NCBI GenBank assembly: GCA_036435485.1 | Contig: CM071598.1 | Coordinates: forward strand, 200,859,148-200,923,147 | Origin: Saposhnikovia divaricata | Taxonomy: Eukaryota > Streptophyta > Magnoliopsida > Apiales > Apiaceae | Direction of reading: 5' to 3' | Length of the DNA stretch: 64,000 nucleotides | Shown here: positions 1-10,600 of the stretch, one piece after another | Layout of the letters: each line of letters opens with the position of its first letter | How positions within the stretch are numbered: position 1 is the stretch's first letter | Notes under the pieces: model-generated | Told to the model about the DNA's origin: nothing | The model's database searches: none | Seen by the model: only the letters and a program-made list of their open reading frames with translations | Translations under genes and position numbers: made by a program

Positions 1-69
1 CTCCATAATGTACTTTAATGCTTCATGATCAGTCTTAATGATGAACCGATGTCCAAGAAGATATGCCCT

Positions 70-705
70 TCATTTCTGTACTGCCATGATAACTGCTAAC
101 ATCTCCTTCTCATAGGTTGACATGCCTAAGTGTTTAGAGCTTAGTGCCTTGCTCATATAGGCAAGAGGCCTACCATTTTGCATTAACACAGCCCCAACTC
201 CATAATTGCAGGCATCAGATTCAATAACAAAGGGCTTCTCAAATTCTGGCGGAGCAAGAACTAGGGTCTCAGTCATTGCAATCTTCAATTGATTGAAAGC
301 ATCTTCAGCCTTTTCATTCCAACCAAAGGATCCTTTCTTCAATAATTGGGTTAAGAGCTTACAAATAATGCCATAGTTCTTTACAAACCTTCTGTAGTAA
401 CCAGTTAACCCCAGAAATCCCTTTAATGCCTTAACATTTTTTGGAACTGGCCAATCCACCATTGCTTGTATCTTAGACAAATCTGCAGCTACACCCTTTT
501 GTGAGATAATGTGCCATAAGTACTCAATTTGGGAGCTACCAAATTCACATTTACTCCTTTTGACATATAGCTGGTGGGCTCTTAATACTTCAAAAACAGC
601 CTTGAGATGTTCCATATGCTCCTTCTCAGTTTTGCTATAGATCAGTATGTCATCAAAGAAAACTAGGACAAATTTCCTAAGATACTTACTGAAAATCTCA
701 TTCAT
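70..705 (-). pseudogene. RT-RH: Reverse transcriptase C-terminal part and RNase H
   Basis: 211 codons continuing the RT in frame. FFDDILIYS (residues about 15-23) carries the catalytic DD pair of the YxDD box. The thumb/connection region follows (GFLGLTGYYRRFVKNY), then the start of RNase H with its first catalytic Asp in ESDACNYGVGAVLMQ. The stretch ends at TGA 70-72, where related elements have the Trp of QKWRAYLLG. Translation past it resumes the family pattern (RAYLLGHRF, then TDHEALK) to the window edge. The break is another nonsense mutation, not the true C-terminus. Confidence 0.9.
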
Positions 706-1263
706 TTACCCTTGGAATGATGCAGGGGCATTTGTTAGGCCAAATGGCATTACCAGGAACTCATAGTGACCATGATATGTCCTAAATGTTGTCTTAAACA
801 CATCTTCTTCTTTCACTCTTATTTGATGGTAGCCACTTCTTAAATCTAATTTAGTAAACAAAGCACTACCTTGCAGCTCAGCCAACAATTCTTCAATGTC
901 TGGTATAGGGTACTTATTTTTTGTGGTAATAGAGTTGAGGGCCCTATAGTCAACCACCATTCTCCAACTTCTATCTTTTTTCTTTACCAGTAATACTGGT
1001 GAAGCATATGGTGAGGTGCTGTTTCTAATGACTCCACTGTCAAGCATATCTTTGGGAATCTTTTCTATCTCCTCCTTCTGAAAATAGGGGCACCTGTAAG
1101 GATTTGAATTTACAGATTGGCTACCAGACTTAATAGGAATGGAGTGATCCTGTGATCTCTTAGGGGGCAGGCTAGAAGGAGTGCTGAATATGTCTTCATA
1201 ATCATCTATCAGCTTCTGAATCTCACCACTGGTATTCTCCTTCACCACCTTTCTGTCTTCCAC
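706..1263 (-). pseudogene. RT: Reverse transcriptase, N-terminal part
   Basis: 185 codons of the gypsy RT: the N-terminal RPYRCPY-like region, then VLLVKKKDRSWRMVVDYRALN (residues about 90-110), KYPIPDIEELL, LFTKLDLRSGYHQIRV (first catalytic Asp region) and FLVMPFGLTNAPASFQ. It ends at an in-frame TAA (706-708) just after the FQ of the last motif; the next codon is the ATG of the downstream RT block in the same frame. RT is therefore cut by one nonsense mutation upstream of the second catalytic motif. Confidence 0.9.
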
Positions 1264-1445
1264 CGCAGTTATTTACACCAGAAAATAAACTTCATCATGG
1301 TGTTGTTGAAACTTCTCTGTGGAAAAGGGTCCAAGGTAATGTTGTTGACCCTGTCATCTTGCTGGAGAATCACCCTTTCATTTTGCCAATTAATGGTAAT
1401 GTTACCAGCAGAGAAATCAAAGGTTATGGGACTAACAGTCTACAT
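1264..1445 (-). other. Decayed protease-RT linker
   Basis: On the minus strand this translates as a degraded protease C-terminus and linker, beginning with two stop codons and then a short run recalling SPITFDF of related elements. It holds the frame change that separates gag-protease from reverse transcriptase. No independent gene is visible. Confidence 0.55.
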
Positions 1446-2615
1446 CTATTTGACCCCCAGGATTATGTCATAACCACCAAGTGGAATGACATTCATGTCT
1501 GTCCGGAAATATTTTCCACCCATACTCCAATTAATAGTATCACACTTAGTGTTGCATGTCAGTTCCTCTCCATTGGCAACTGTTACAACAAAAGGTTTGC
1601 AGTTGATAGCTGGAGTCTTCAATTTCTTTACAAGGATTTGAGATATAAAATTATGAGTCGATCCACTGTCCACCAAGATACTGACATTCATCTTCTTAAT
1701 TTTGCCCTGTATTTTGATGGTATTATTGCCTTTAGAACCAGACATAGCATGTAAAGAAATTCCAGCATTTTCATCATGGTTCTGTTCTCCTTCAGCACAA
1801 TCATTTTCCCAAATTACTTCCAGTTCTTCATTCTGCTCCTCAATGCATTCCTCTTCATGTTCTTCACTCTGAGTATCTCCCAAAATCACATACAACTTCT
1901 TCTTTCTGTAGTCATGCCCTGGAGTGAATTTTTCATCACAGTGATAACATAAACCCTTCTTCTTCTTGTCATTCAGTTCTTCTAATGTCAACCTTCTTGA
2001 TTCCACATGTTTCCCTCCTATCTGTTGGCTGAAACCCTTGTTGGATGCACTCCTAGGTTTGTTGCCTGAGTTACTACTGTAATAATTGCTGCTTGTGTTG
2101 CTTTTATATCTCTTGTCCAATACTCCTAATAAATACTCCTGGCCCCGAGCCATGTTTCTTGCCTCTTGTAGAGTTGAGGGTCTGTTGTTATACAAAGCTT
2201 GTGACAATTCCTCCTTTAAGCCACTGATAAAAGTATCTATATAATAGGATTCCCTATTATGACCCTCTTGAGACATCACATGACCCCTTAATTCATCAAA
2301 CTGAGTAATGTATTCTTCTACTCGTCCCTTCTGCACCAACTTATTAAACTGTCCCACAAGATTTTCATATCCCACCTTCGAAAACCTATGGCATATCAAC
2401 TTAGTAAATTCAGTCCACAGTAACTGAGGTTTTTCTTCCTCGAGGGACCTAAACCACACATCAGCCTCCCCTTCTAAATACAGTGTAGCACATATAACCT
2501 TAGCTCTAGCATCCAAGTATGGATTCAACTGAAAATACTTCTCACATTTGCTAACCCAAGCTCGAGGATCCTTTCCATCGAATTTAGGAAAGTCCACCTT
2601 AGGAGGTTTATACAC
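1446..2615 (-). pseudogene. gag-PR: gag core plus aspartic protease of gypsy element
   Basis: A 389-codon open stretch. Residues about 5-150 match the retrotransposon gag domain (FDGKDPRAWVSKCEKYF, then LEGEADVWF and FISGLKEEL). Residues 223-236 are a zinc knuckle in which the last Cys has become Tyr (CYHC...HDY), so metal binding is probably lost. Residues 316-318 are the protease active site DSG in VDSGSTHNFIS. The stretch ends at TAG 1446-1448 in the protease, where related elements have Trp; a further in-frame TAG follows two codons on. It shares its frame with the upstream N-terminal gag, but the RT block lies in another frame, so a shift occurred between 1445 and 1264. Confidence 0.85.
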
Positions 2616-2927
2616 AGGGTTATTACAATTAGCTCTCCCTGTATTAGTTTCATAGGCTTACCATGTCTGTTTGGGTACAGGGGTGGTTGTAGTAGAGGGT
2701 TGTGTATGGGTCATAAATGGTGGAGGTAAGGGTGTGTATAACTGCTGTTAAGAATGGAAGGTTTGAGGGTGTGTAGTGCTCACCATGGTGATGGGCTTTT
2801 GTGTAGTATATGGTGGAACCGAGCTAGTTGTTATGTAAGGGTTTGGAACAAACTGTAAGCCACTAGGATTAAAGCTACTATTATACATGGGTCTAGTAGT
2901 TGCATTTGGTCGAAAGGTATACTGGTA

Positions 2928-3422
2928 TTAAGGTAAGCCACTCAAAACATCATGGTGAGATATAGGGTGAGAGTATTTGTTAGGCAAATCAAGCAAGGTA
3001 AGCTCCGGTATGTGTTGTTGATTAACAGAAGACGAGTATGTTACAGAGACAAGCCTTCCAGATTCATCAACACATAGATTATCATGAATAGTGCCAAAAC
3101 GAGTGGGAGTTTGAGGGCTGAGATTTTGTTTACCTGGTAAAGTAGATCTCAGGGGTACATGAGTGGAGCTTCCTTCACCATCTATAGGAGGAACGATCAG
3201 AGATTTATCTGTGTTGTCTTTCTTCAAGAGACTAACAAGATCTGAAAACCCTTTTTGAAGCTCTTCATTAGCTGCAGTAAGCTTGGATAAGGCAGTATCC
3301 ATGGATGTCATCTGGTTCCCATTTTCTGTTAAAGACTTCTTTAAACCCTCAACACCAGCCTCTAGATTTGAGATCGCCTGTTCATGCTTCTGTACGGTGG
3401 ATTTTTCTGACTTATCCCTCAT
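2928..3422 (-). pseudogene. gag: gag N-terminal region (coiled coil)
   Basis: The first true ATG is at 3420-3422; an open frame continues upstream only through a GTG that overlaps the LTR end, an unlikely start in a plant. The product has a predicted coiled-coil stretch (repeated hydrophobic spacing around ISNLEAGVEGLKKSL and LSKLTAANEELQKGF), usual for the N-terminus of gag in this group. It stops at TAA 2928-2930. The same frame then runs through 2927-2616, broken by TAA at 2748-2750 and 2658-2660, into the main gag block, so this was once one protein. The intervening 312 bases are Pro/Thr-rich linker, not a separate gene. Confidence 0.7.
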
Positions 3423-3442
3423 TGATTCCAGCCAAGGAACGT

Positions 3443-3458
3443 GAGCTTTGATGCCACT
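3443..3458 (-). other. Primer binding site (initiator tRNA-Met type)
   Basis: On the minus strand, two bases after the LTR end, stands TGGCATCAAAGC. It matches the common plant gypsy site TGGTATCAGAGC at 10 of 12 positions. Both differences are transitions, in keeping with the decay seen in the rest of the element. Confidence 0.7.
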
Positions 3459-3749
3459 TGTCACAATATTACTAAGGAATTACTGAAAAACTAAGAAAAG
3501 TACTAGAAAAGGAAATGAACATAAAAGACAAGAAAAACAATTTCATTTAATCCATGATAGTACTGTTCACCCATAGGTGGGTATATAAAGACAATAACGA
3601 GGACCACAATAGCTGCTAAGCCACGTGTCCTCACATAATTCGCCACTAATAGTAACCTTATAACCGAATTATTCTCCTACGATGCCTTAGACTAAACGAC
3701 ATCGTAATAACCATAACTTAATTTAACTAATTTCCCGCTAGTCATGACA
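3459..3749 (-). repeat. 5' LTR of the gypsy element
   Basis: The 291-bp stretch is bounded on the minus strand by TGTCA at its start and TGACA at its end, a short perfect inverted repeat typical of LTR ends. It contains a TATA motif (minus strand, about 3582-3589) and is followed at once by a tRNA-Met-like primer binding site. The second LTR is outside the window, so its length could not be confirmed by comparison. Confidence 0.75.
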
Positions 3750-4074
3750 TATCACCGTCATCAAAGATTAAAGGATTTTCTGAAAGAAACATATACAAAT
3801 CCTTCTTGGTAGGAAAAACCTATAGAGTATCTGAATCAATCTTTTCCCAGGGATCCTCAACATCTATCGAAAAATGTGATGGACTTCGCTTTACCCAACG
3901 GGAGATGAGGTCAGCTGGCAGAAATCTCTCCCAAACATGGTCAGTTTTTGCGGATGAGTGGAACTTTCTGGACACAATTGATAACGTCCCACACACATCC
4001 ACAGGGCTGGTACGTGAGACAATTTCTTCTATCAATTCTTGTGGTAAGACATTCATCCCCGAGACATCACCCAT
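3750..4074 (-). pseudogene. F-box protein of the PP2-B (phloem protein 2-like) group, disrupted
   Basis: The ATG at 4072-4074 opens an F-box: LPQELIEEIVSRTSPVDVCG, then LSIVSRKFHSSAKTDHVWERFLP, which fits F-box/PP2-B proteins, SCF ubiquitin-ligase adaptors with a lectin-like C-terminus. A TAG at 3820-3822 stops the frame after DPWEKIDSDTL. Past it the same frame carries KKDLYMFLSENPLIFDDGD, the linker typical of this family. The frame is then cut at 3750 by the LTR of the gypsy element. The PP2 domain would lie beyond that element and is not in the window. Two independent lesions, a stop and an insertion, make it a pseudogene. Confidence 0.85.
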
Positions 4075-4135
4075 TAGATGTACTATATTGACCGGTAAGG
4101 GCTAGCGAGGTAATAGAGATTTGACAACCAGAGTA

Positions 4136-4150
4136 CTTCTGTATATATAC
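4136..4150 (-). promoter_or_regulatory. Possible TATA box of the F-box gene
   Basis: A TATATA run at 4142-4149 lies about 70 bp upstream of the F-box ATG on the minus strand, a plausible distance for a plant core promoter. The surrounding DNA is AT-rich, so this is weak evidence. Confidence 0.3.
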
Positions 4151-4488
4151 AACTTACAAGACAAGCGGGTTACAGGATTAGCAAGAAACAGAAGACTGTT
4201 GGTATTTGTTATGTACTAGAATCTATGATTCAATAGGATTTTTCATTCTTAGGGCAGGGGTTCTACCTTTAGAGAGGCCTGAAGCAAGATAAAAATTTGA
4301 GACCTTTTTATAAAAATTAAATTAAAATTGTTGTTTTTCTAAAATAAGAATTATTAATTTTTATGTCAAATTAATTTTTTATTTTATATTTATAATTTTT
4401 TTGAAGCAAATATGTATAATTTTTAATTGTATTTTTATAATATATTTTAATAAATAAGTCTTTTTCTGTTAATAGAATAGCAATGAGA
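4151..4488. other. Spacer with possible hAT-like end
   Basis: Non-coding AT-rich DNA between the F-box pseudogene and the MULE. At 4250-4290 it has a stretch with AGGGCAGGGG and AGAGGCCTGAAGCAAG. The reverse complement of 13290-13358, on the far side of the MULE, has a similar composition (CAGGGTCG then TTTAGGCCTCC). The two may be the ends of a small old hAT-like element into which the MULE jumped. Nothing else is recognised. Confidence 0.35.
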
Positions 4489-4497
4489 ATAATTTTA
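4489..4497. repeat. Target-site duplication of the MULE, left copy
   Basis: ATAATTTTA directly precedes the GGG terminus of the element and is repeated exactly at 13243-13251. Nine base pairs is the usual duplication length for Mutator-like elements. Confidence 0.92.
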
Positions 4498-4789
4498 GGG
4501 CTATTTTTAAAAATACAAATATAAACCTAACTTATTCTAAAAATAAGGTGATTAAAAATTTTTTTTATACATATACTATCAACTACTTTTCTGTTTTCAA
4601 AAATACGGTTCCTCTCAACAGACGACGAGATTTGGTTTCAAAACACGCTTACACCGCTTATTCTTCCAATTCGGTATCAATCTTCATCAAATTCTACATT
4701 TTTGCTCTTAAATTCTGAACTGAGGTTGCAAATTTTCGCGAAGGTATGATATAAATTGCAACTTTCAATCTTTTTGTTTATATTTAAGT

Positions 4790-4848
4790 TGTTCAGTTTA
4801 ATTTTGGTTATTATGAGTTGCAATTAAGATTTAGTATGACTGAATCAC
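4790..4848 (+). repeat. Degenerate first unit of the 141-bp tandem array
   Basis: This stretch reads like the end of the 141-bp unit found at 5844-6505 (TTTTGGTTAT...GCAATTAAGATTTAGTATGACTGAATCA) and was separated from the rest by the LINE insertion. Its last 14 bases (4835-4848, TATGACTGAATCAC) are the left copy of the LINE target-site duplication. Confidence 0.7.
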
Positions 4849-5450
4849 GGCAGGAAGGTGAGATTGTAGCAGATGTAACGCATCGTATCAAGGCAGGGTG
4901 GCTAAGGTGGAGGGCAGCGTCAGGGGTTATGTGCGATAAGAAAGTCCCTTTAAGGCTGAAAGGGAAATTCTATAGAGCGGCTATCCGTCCGGCGTTGTTA
5001 TATGGTTCTGAATGTTGGGCGGAGAAGAAGGCTCTCGTTAGCAAGTTGGAAGGGGCGGAAATGAGGATGCTGCGGTGGTCTTGTGGACGCACGATGTTGG
5101 ACAGAATCCCGAACTCGGTGTTTAGGAGCGAGCTTGAAGTGGCACCTCTGTCTGCGAAAGTTAGGGAAGGAAGGTTGAGATGGTTCGGCCACGTTCGTAG
5201 GAGGCTGGCTGAAGCCCCAGTTAGGAGGGTCGAGAGTTTGGCGGTTGTTGGGCCGAGGAGGAGAGGCAGGCCGAGGAGGTCGTGGGAATAGCAGCTCAAG
5301 ATGGATTTGAAGGCCTTAGACTTAAATGAGACCATGCTCGCAGATAGGTGTTCTTGGAGGCGGCGTATCAGAGTGGTGGATTCCCTTTTAGGTAGTGGCT
5401 CTATTGTAGAGAACCTCAGAGTTGCATTGTCTCGGTTAGCGATTTTTTAG
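4849..5450 (+). pseudogene. C-terminal end of RTE-type LINE ORF
   Basis: The frame opens inside the 5' truncation and reads KGKFYRAAIRPALLYGSECW, EGAEMRMLRWSCGRTMLDRI, then LRWFGHVRRR and RRRGRPRRSW, the usual region after the RT domain in plant RTE elements. A TAG at 5289-5291 interrupts it; the same frame then continues (LKALDLNETM, then WRRRIRV) to TAG 5448-5450, the likely original end. The RT catalytic core and the endonuclease are absent. Any ATG before the insertion belongs to the MULE, so no native start remains. Confidence 0.85.
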
Positions 5451-5829
5451 TAGTTCGGCTTTAGCATTCTCACTTCTCATTTTTAGTGTCTTCTGTTCTC
5501 TGGTTTTGCAGTTGCTCAGGAGTCTATTATCACAAGCTGGTAAAGCAGAGCGCACCAGGTCATGCGAATCATAATTCCTAGCAGGCAGGTAGGTCCCATG
5601 TGAAGAACGCCATGGGCGCAGGTATTGCTTTGATCATTTTCGTACCTTTTTGGATTCATCTGTATATAGCACCCACCGTACCTGTCTTGCACCTAGCCGA
5701 GGGTCTCTACGGAAACAGCCTCCCTGCCTTAAAAAGCGGGGGCATGGTCTGCGTACAACTTACCCTCCCCAGACCCTGCTCTGAGCGGGATATACTGGGT
5801 ATGTTTGGTTTGGTTTGGTTTGGTTTGGT
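4849..5829 (+). mobile_element. RTE-type LINE, 5'-truncated
   Basis: A 981-bp insertion flanked by the perfect 14-bp duplication TATGACTGAATCAC (4835-4848 and 5830-5843). It holds the C-terminal end of a LINE RT-containing ORF, then a 3' untranslated region with the conserved plant RTE tail (GGGTCTCTACGGAAACAGCC, then GTCTGCGTACA and CCTCCCCAGACCC), and ends in a short TTTGG microsatellite (about 5802-5830). Truncation at the 5' end and a simple-repeat tail are hallmarks of target-primed reverse transcription. Confidence 0.88.
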
Positions 5830-5843
5830 TATGACTGAATCAC

Positions 5844-6505
5844 CATTATTTTTCAGTTTTGTGATTTTGCAACTCAATCAACATGTTCATGCTTGTATTA
5901 GTTTTTCAAATTCGAGCTTCTGTACTTACTTGCTCAATTCGATTTTGGTTATTTTGGTTGCAGTTATGGTTTATTATGACTGAATCAGAATTGTTATTGA
6001 GTTTTTTTATTTTGCAACCCAATCAACATGTTCATGCTTGGATTAGTTTTTTTAAATTCGAGCTTCTGTACTTGCTCGATTCGGTTTTGGTTGTTTTGGC
6101 TGCAGTTATGGTTTATTATGACTGAATCAGAATTGTTGTTGAGTTTTTTGATTTTGCAACCCAATCAACATGTTCATGCCTGGATTAGTTTTTTAAATTC
6201 GAGCTTCTGTACTTGCTCAATTCGGTTTTGGTTGTTTTGGTTGCAGTTATGGTTTATTATGACTGAATCAGAATTGTTGTTGAGTTTTTTGATTTTGCAA
6301 CCCAATCAACATGTTCATGCTTGGATTAGTTTTTTAAATTCGAGCTTCTGTACTTGCTCAATTCGGTTTTGGTTGTTTTGGTTGCAATTATGGTTTATTA
6401 TGACTAAATCAGAATTGTTGTTGAGTTTTTTAATTTTGCAACCTAATCAACATGTTCATGCTTGCATTATTTTTTTTAAATTCGAGCTTCTGTACTAGTT
6501 CAGTT
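5844..6505 (+). repeat. Tandem array of a 141-143-bp unit
   Basis: About 4.5 units start near 5831, 5974, 6117, 6258 and 6399, each with TATGACT(G/A)AATCA, a stretch with CCAATCAACATGTTCATGC, AATTCGAGCTTCTGTACTTG and TTTTGGTTGCAGTTATGG. Units 2-4 are nearly identical and the outer ones more diverged, as expected from unequal exchange. It lies just upstream of the MULE transposase start, so it may be the promoter/leader. Open frames across it (5600-6498) are repeat artefacts. Confidence 0.9.
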
Positions 6506-6608
6506 CGATTTTGCTTCGCTTTTGCAACCCAAGCAACATGATTATTTTGCTTTTTGTTTTACTATTTGATTTGAGTATTGATTTTTGCTATTATTTGCTG
6601 AAGGATAA

Positions 6609-9056
6609 ATGGAAGACGTTGTAGTTGTAGTTCAACTTGGTGGCCAATAGAATGAAATCAAATCTATCTTAACTTTAAGGTTTACGGATTACTGATTCCA
6701 AGAAATTGCACGTACAGTAACTTGGTGGGAATGATTTACAATGAACTGAGGTTGCATCCAGATTCAACCACATTAAAAATAGAGTATCAAGTTAGAGACG
6801 GTTACCCTCCTTTCAACATAGTTGATGATTCACAACTTATGTTTTATTTGGAGTTGAAGAAAAAAGAACCAGATTTCACAAGATATCCACTGTGCTTGAC
6901 AAATGGGATCAATAATAGCCAGCACGCTTCTGCCTCAACTAGGAGTGACACCACAAATGATAACATATGTATCGAAGTTGTGCAATCAGAATGTATGGTA
7001 TCAAATTCTTTTCATGAACAAGAAGATGAAGTAGTTGCAGATATGGTTGTAGATTTTGTTGACTATGCAAATCTTATTTTTGGTCAAATTTTTGATATTT
7101 CAAACGGGATAGAAAATGAAGATGAAGGAATTCATGTTGAGAAAGAGGTTGTTATTACTAACAAACAACATGAACAGATAGGATCGGATCAGATATATAA
7201 AGATAAAGAAACGCTGAAGATAGTTTTGAATCGTTATGCCATCATTAAAAATTTCCAGTTCTATGTGAAGAAGTCTTGTAAAAAAGAGTATTCCGTTGTT
7301 TGTGTTGACAAAAATTGCAAGTGGATGTTTCGAGCATCAAGGAATGGACAAACAAGTCAGTTTATAATAAGAAAGTTGATTGACATCACACTTGTGACCT
7401 GGAGGTCAGATTCAAAGATCAACGTCAAGCAACTGCAACCATCATTGCTGATATGATTAAAATAAAGTTCACGAATATCAAAACAAATTACACAGTTGCA
7501 GATATAATGAGAGACATGAAGAATGATTATAAAGTGCAAGTCAAGTATGGAAAATCTTGGAGGTCTAAAGAAAAAGCTCTGGAAATTATGAGAGGAAATG
7601 CAACTGATTCTTATGCTCAACTCATTTCTTATTTGCATATGTTGCAAAATATTAATCCAGGATCATTTGTTATTTTAAAAACGAGCGAGGATGGGTGTTT
7701 CTTATATGTATTTGTTGCGTTGATTGCTTCGATGAAAGGATGGCCTCATTGCATACCAGTAGTAGTTGTTGATGGTACTTTTTTAAAATCAAGCCATAAA
7801 GGTACATTATTGATTGCAGCAACTCAGGATGCAGGGGGTAAGATCTTTCCACTGGCATTCTCTGTAGTTTATTTAGAGAACGATGACTCATGGGAGTGGT
7901 TCTTTGACAAATTCAGAAAAGCTTATGGTGTGAGAGGAGACATGACAATAGTGTCTGATCGTCATGAAAGTATCATAAAGGCAGTCAACAAAATTCATCC
8001 GGAGGTACCACATGGATTTTGCATCTTTCATCTCCTGAGCAACATTAAAAGTAAGTTCAAGAAGAACCCAAAAAAGGTAAAAGAGATTTTATTCTCAGCT
8101 ACAAATGCATACACAATAAAAATGTCCGAGTATCACATGAGGGAACTTGACAAAATTGACTACAGAATAAAAACATTTTTAGAAGAAGTTGGGTATAGCA
8201 AATGGGCAAGGGTCCATTCACCAAGTAATAGATACGCAAACTTGACATCTAATATTATAGAATTTTTGAATTCTGCAATTACAACAATACGAGAACTCCC
8301 AATCTGTACTATGCTCGAGAGTTTTCGTGCTTGATCCAAAAATGGAGTTGGAGCAACAGGAATACAGCAAATGCAACCTCGACAAGATTGACAAAAAAGT
8401 TTGAGGAGATGTTAAAAAACAATTACCTATACTCAGTTAATTTGACGGTATTAATCTGAATTCTACCTCTTTTTTATATTTTGGTTCCTTTCATCCAGTT
8501 ACTTACTTATTATATATATATAGGTGCATCCAACAAATAATATTTTGTTTGAAGTTCGGAATGGCGATAAAAAAGATATAGTCGATCTTGGTTTAAGAAC
8601 TTGCACTTGCAACAGGTTTGTGTGTTATATATGCAAAACATATTCATCTGTACTTGTACACTAATTTTGTTAAACCGGTGGATATGTTGTGATTTAAACA
8701 AGTTTCAAATGGATCAACTACCATGTGCCCATGCAATAGCTATTTTACAGAAAGTAAATCATGACCCATATGATTATTGTTCACCATATTACAAAAAAGA
8801 AACGATGGTTGCTGCTTATGAACAGATAGTATATCCAATTGGCCACAAAGACACTTGGGAAATACCTGAAAGTATCAACTCAATGACATTGCATCCTCCA
8901 GAAGGAAGAATAAGTGCAGGCAGACCAAAGAAAAGAAGGTGTAAAGCTTCTTTAAAGAAAAATGTAAAAGAGATTCAGCAAATCAAATGTGGGAAATGCG
9001 ACCAGTTTGGACACAACAGAAGAACTTGTCGAAATCCTCCAAAAAGAAACATATGA
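6609..9056 (+). pseudogene. MuDR-type MULE transposase, frameshifted
   Basis: Begins at ATG 6609. TAG follows after 13 codons (6648-6650), and a one-base insertion near 6675 shifts the frame. The PB1-like N-terminal domain then reads on (MIYNELRLHPDSTTLKIEY from 6728). A second frame change lies near 7381. The MULE transposase core follows, with its DDE residues present: D in VVVDGTF (7771), D in VSDRHES (7957), E in SNIIEFLN (8260); the CIFHLLSN motif lies at 8020. A third shift falls near 8323. Exon 1 ends at 8447; intron 8448-8523; exon 2 8524-8615; a second intron about 8616-8702, acceptor uncertain by one base. The last exon carries the SWIM zinc finger (CTC...MDQLPCAHA) and a CX2CX4HX4C knuckle (CGKCDQFGHNRRTC), ending at TGA 9056. 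The catalytic core looks sound; the frame does not. Confidence 0.88.
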
Positions 9057-9226
9057 ATTAGTTTATTTAGGCTTTTATATATTCTGTTTAAACTCATTGT
9101 TGCTTTCTTATCAAAGACCAAGTTAAAATGACATTGATAGTTTTATATATTTTGATATTAAGAGTTTTTAACATTTGAGAATTTTATTCAAGTTAAAATA
9201 TGTACTTGTATTAATGACTTAACTTT

Positions 9227-10200
9227 TAGTTCATAAACAATCTCATTTACAATCATGGTTGCAACATTTGCAAACATGGTTGCAGCAGTTACAACTAATA
9301 GAAATTTTAAAATCTAGCTTGCAAAATGGGTACCCCTGCGAGGCCTGTTTCATATAAAATCAACAAAAGAATAAATTCATAAATGTTATATTAGTTCAAT
9401 TCATATCTGTTGAGTAAATGAACAAATGTTATTGTAAGGGCTTTTTCCAAAAAAATCCAAGTTGTACATTTTTTTTTCAAAAATACGATTGCAACATTTG
9501 TAACATTGTTTGCAACCCCAAATGCAACATATTTAACTTTTAGTTCATAAACAATCTCATTTACAACCACGGTTGCAATAGTTGCAAACATGGTTGCAAC
9601 AGTTGCAACTAATAGAAATTTTAAAATCTAACTTGCAAAATTAACAAAAGAACAAATTCATAAATGTTATATCAGTTCCATTCATATTTGTTGAGTAAAT
9701 GAACAAATGTTATTGTAAGGGCTTTTTCCAAAAAAATCCAAGTTGTACAATTTTATTTCAAAGATACAATTGCAACATTTGTAACATTGTTTGCAATCCC
9801 AAATGCAACATTTTTAACTTTTAGTTCATAAACAATCTCATTTAAGACCATGGTTGCAACAGTTGCAGACATGGTTGCAACAGTTCCAACTAATAGAAAT
9901 TTTAAAATCTAACTTGCAAAATTAACAAAAGAACAAATTCATAAATGTTATATCAGTTCCATTCATATTTGTTGAGTAAATGAACAAATGTTATTGTAAG
10001 GGCTTTTTCCAAAAAAATCCAAGTTGTACAATTTTTTTTCAAAAATACGATTGCAACATTTGTAACATTGTTTGCAACCCCAAATGCAACATTTTTAAAT
10101 TTTAGTTCATAAACAATCTCATTTACAACCATGGTTGCAACAGTTGCAGACATGGTTGCAACCGTTGCAACTAAAAGAAATTTTAAAATCTAACTTGCAA
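9227..10200. repeat. Tandem array of a 281-bp unit
   Basis: TAGTTCATAAACAATCTCAT starts at 9227, 9541, 9822 and 10103, giving spacings of 314, 281 and 281 bp. Each unit includes several GGTTGCAAC(A/C)GTTGCA words and a GGGCTTTTTCCAAAAAAATC stretch. It lies between the 3' ends of the two convergent MULE genes. Minus-strand open frames at 9391-9591 and 9953-10153 are the same repeat read twice. Confidence 0.9.
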
Positions 10201-10600
10201 AATGGGTGCCCCTGCGGTGCCTATTTCATATAAAATCAACAAAAGAACAAATTCAATTTATACCTTAAAAAGTAGGATTAGTCGGCAAGAGCTAATAGAA
10301 ATCCATCTTTTAAATTTCAATTTAAAATCATTGTGTAATATTATTTAGGGTTTTTTTATAACTTAAAAAATAGTATTTCCCATGAATATCCTAAAATATA
10401 CAAACAAATTTCACATTTGCATCGAAATCACCAAAAACAATCTTAATAGCCAATACATTGTCTTAAGGCAACTAACCAACTAACTTGCAAAGTTCTTAAA
10501 GCATAACAAATGTAAACTTAATAGTCAGACATAACCAACTCAAAATCCAAAATGATAGTTGTCTCTAGTACTTAATGTCAAACAACAAAAGCACAACAAA
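10201..10600. other. MULE spacer downstream of ULP1-like gene
   Basis: AT-rich DNA with no recognisable gene. It starts with a second copy of the CCCCTGCG..GCC(T)ATTTCATATAAAATCAAC segment also seen at 9332-9366, then becomes unique. Confidence 0.5.

Larger units (their letters stand above)
1..3749 (-). mobile_element. Ty3/gypsy LTR retrotransposon, 5' part, decayed
   Basis: Minus-strand element read from right to left: 5' LTR (3749-3459), primer binding site, gag, protease, reverse transcriptase and RNase H; integrase and the 3' LTR lie left of the window. The order PR-RT-RH with a long gag and a tRNA-Met type primer site is that of Ty3/gypsy elements. Every coding block is interrupted by in-frame stops or a frame change, so this copy cannot be autonomous. 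It is inserted in an F-box pseudogene whose reading frame stops at the LTR edge. The second copy of its target-site duplication is outside the window and cannot be checked. Confidence 0.9.

Noticed and set aside
1359..1754. 131-codon open frame on plus
   Set aside because: Lies antisense to the gypsy gag-protease block, which has clear domain motifs; no motif of its own.
1..3749. Endogenous pararetrovirus or env-bearing retrovirus
   Set aside because: Protein order, LTR and primer site are those of a standard gypsy element; no coat or movement protein seen.
3806..4105. Open frame on plus over the F-box
   Set aside because: Antisense of the F-box sequence on minus.
5600..6498. Overlapping open frames with repeated FWLFWLQLWF segments
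   Set aside because: Translation of the 141-bp tandem DNA repeat; period not a gene feature.
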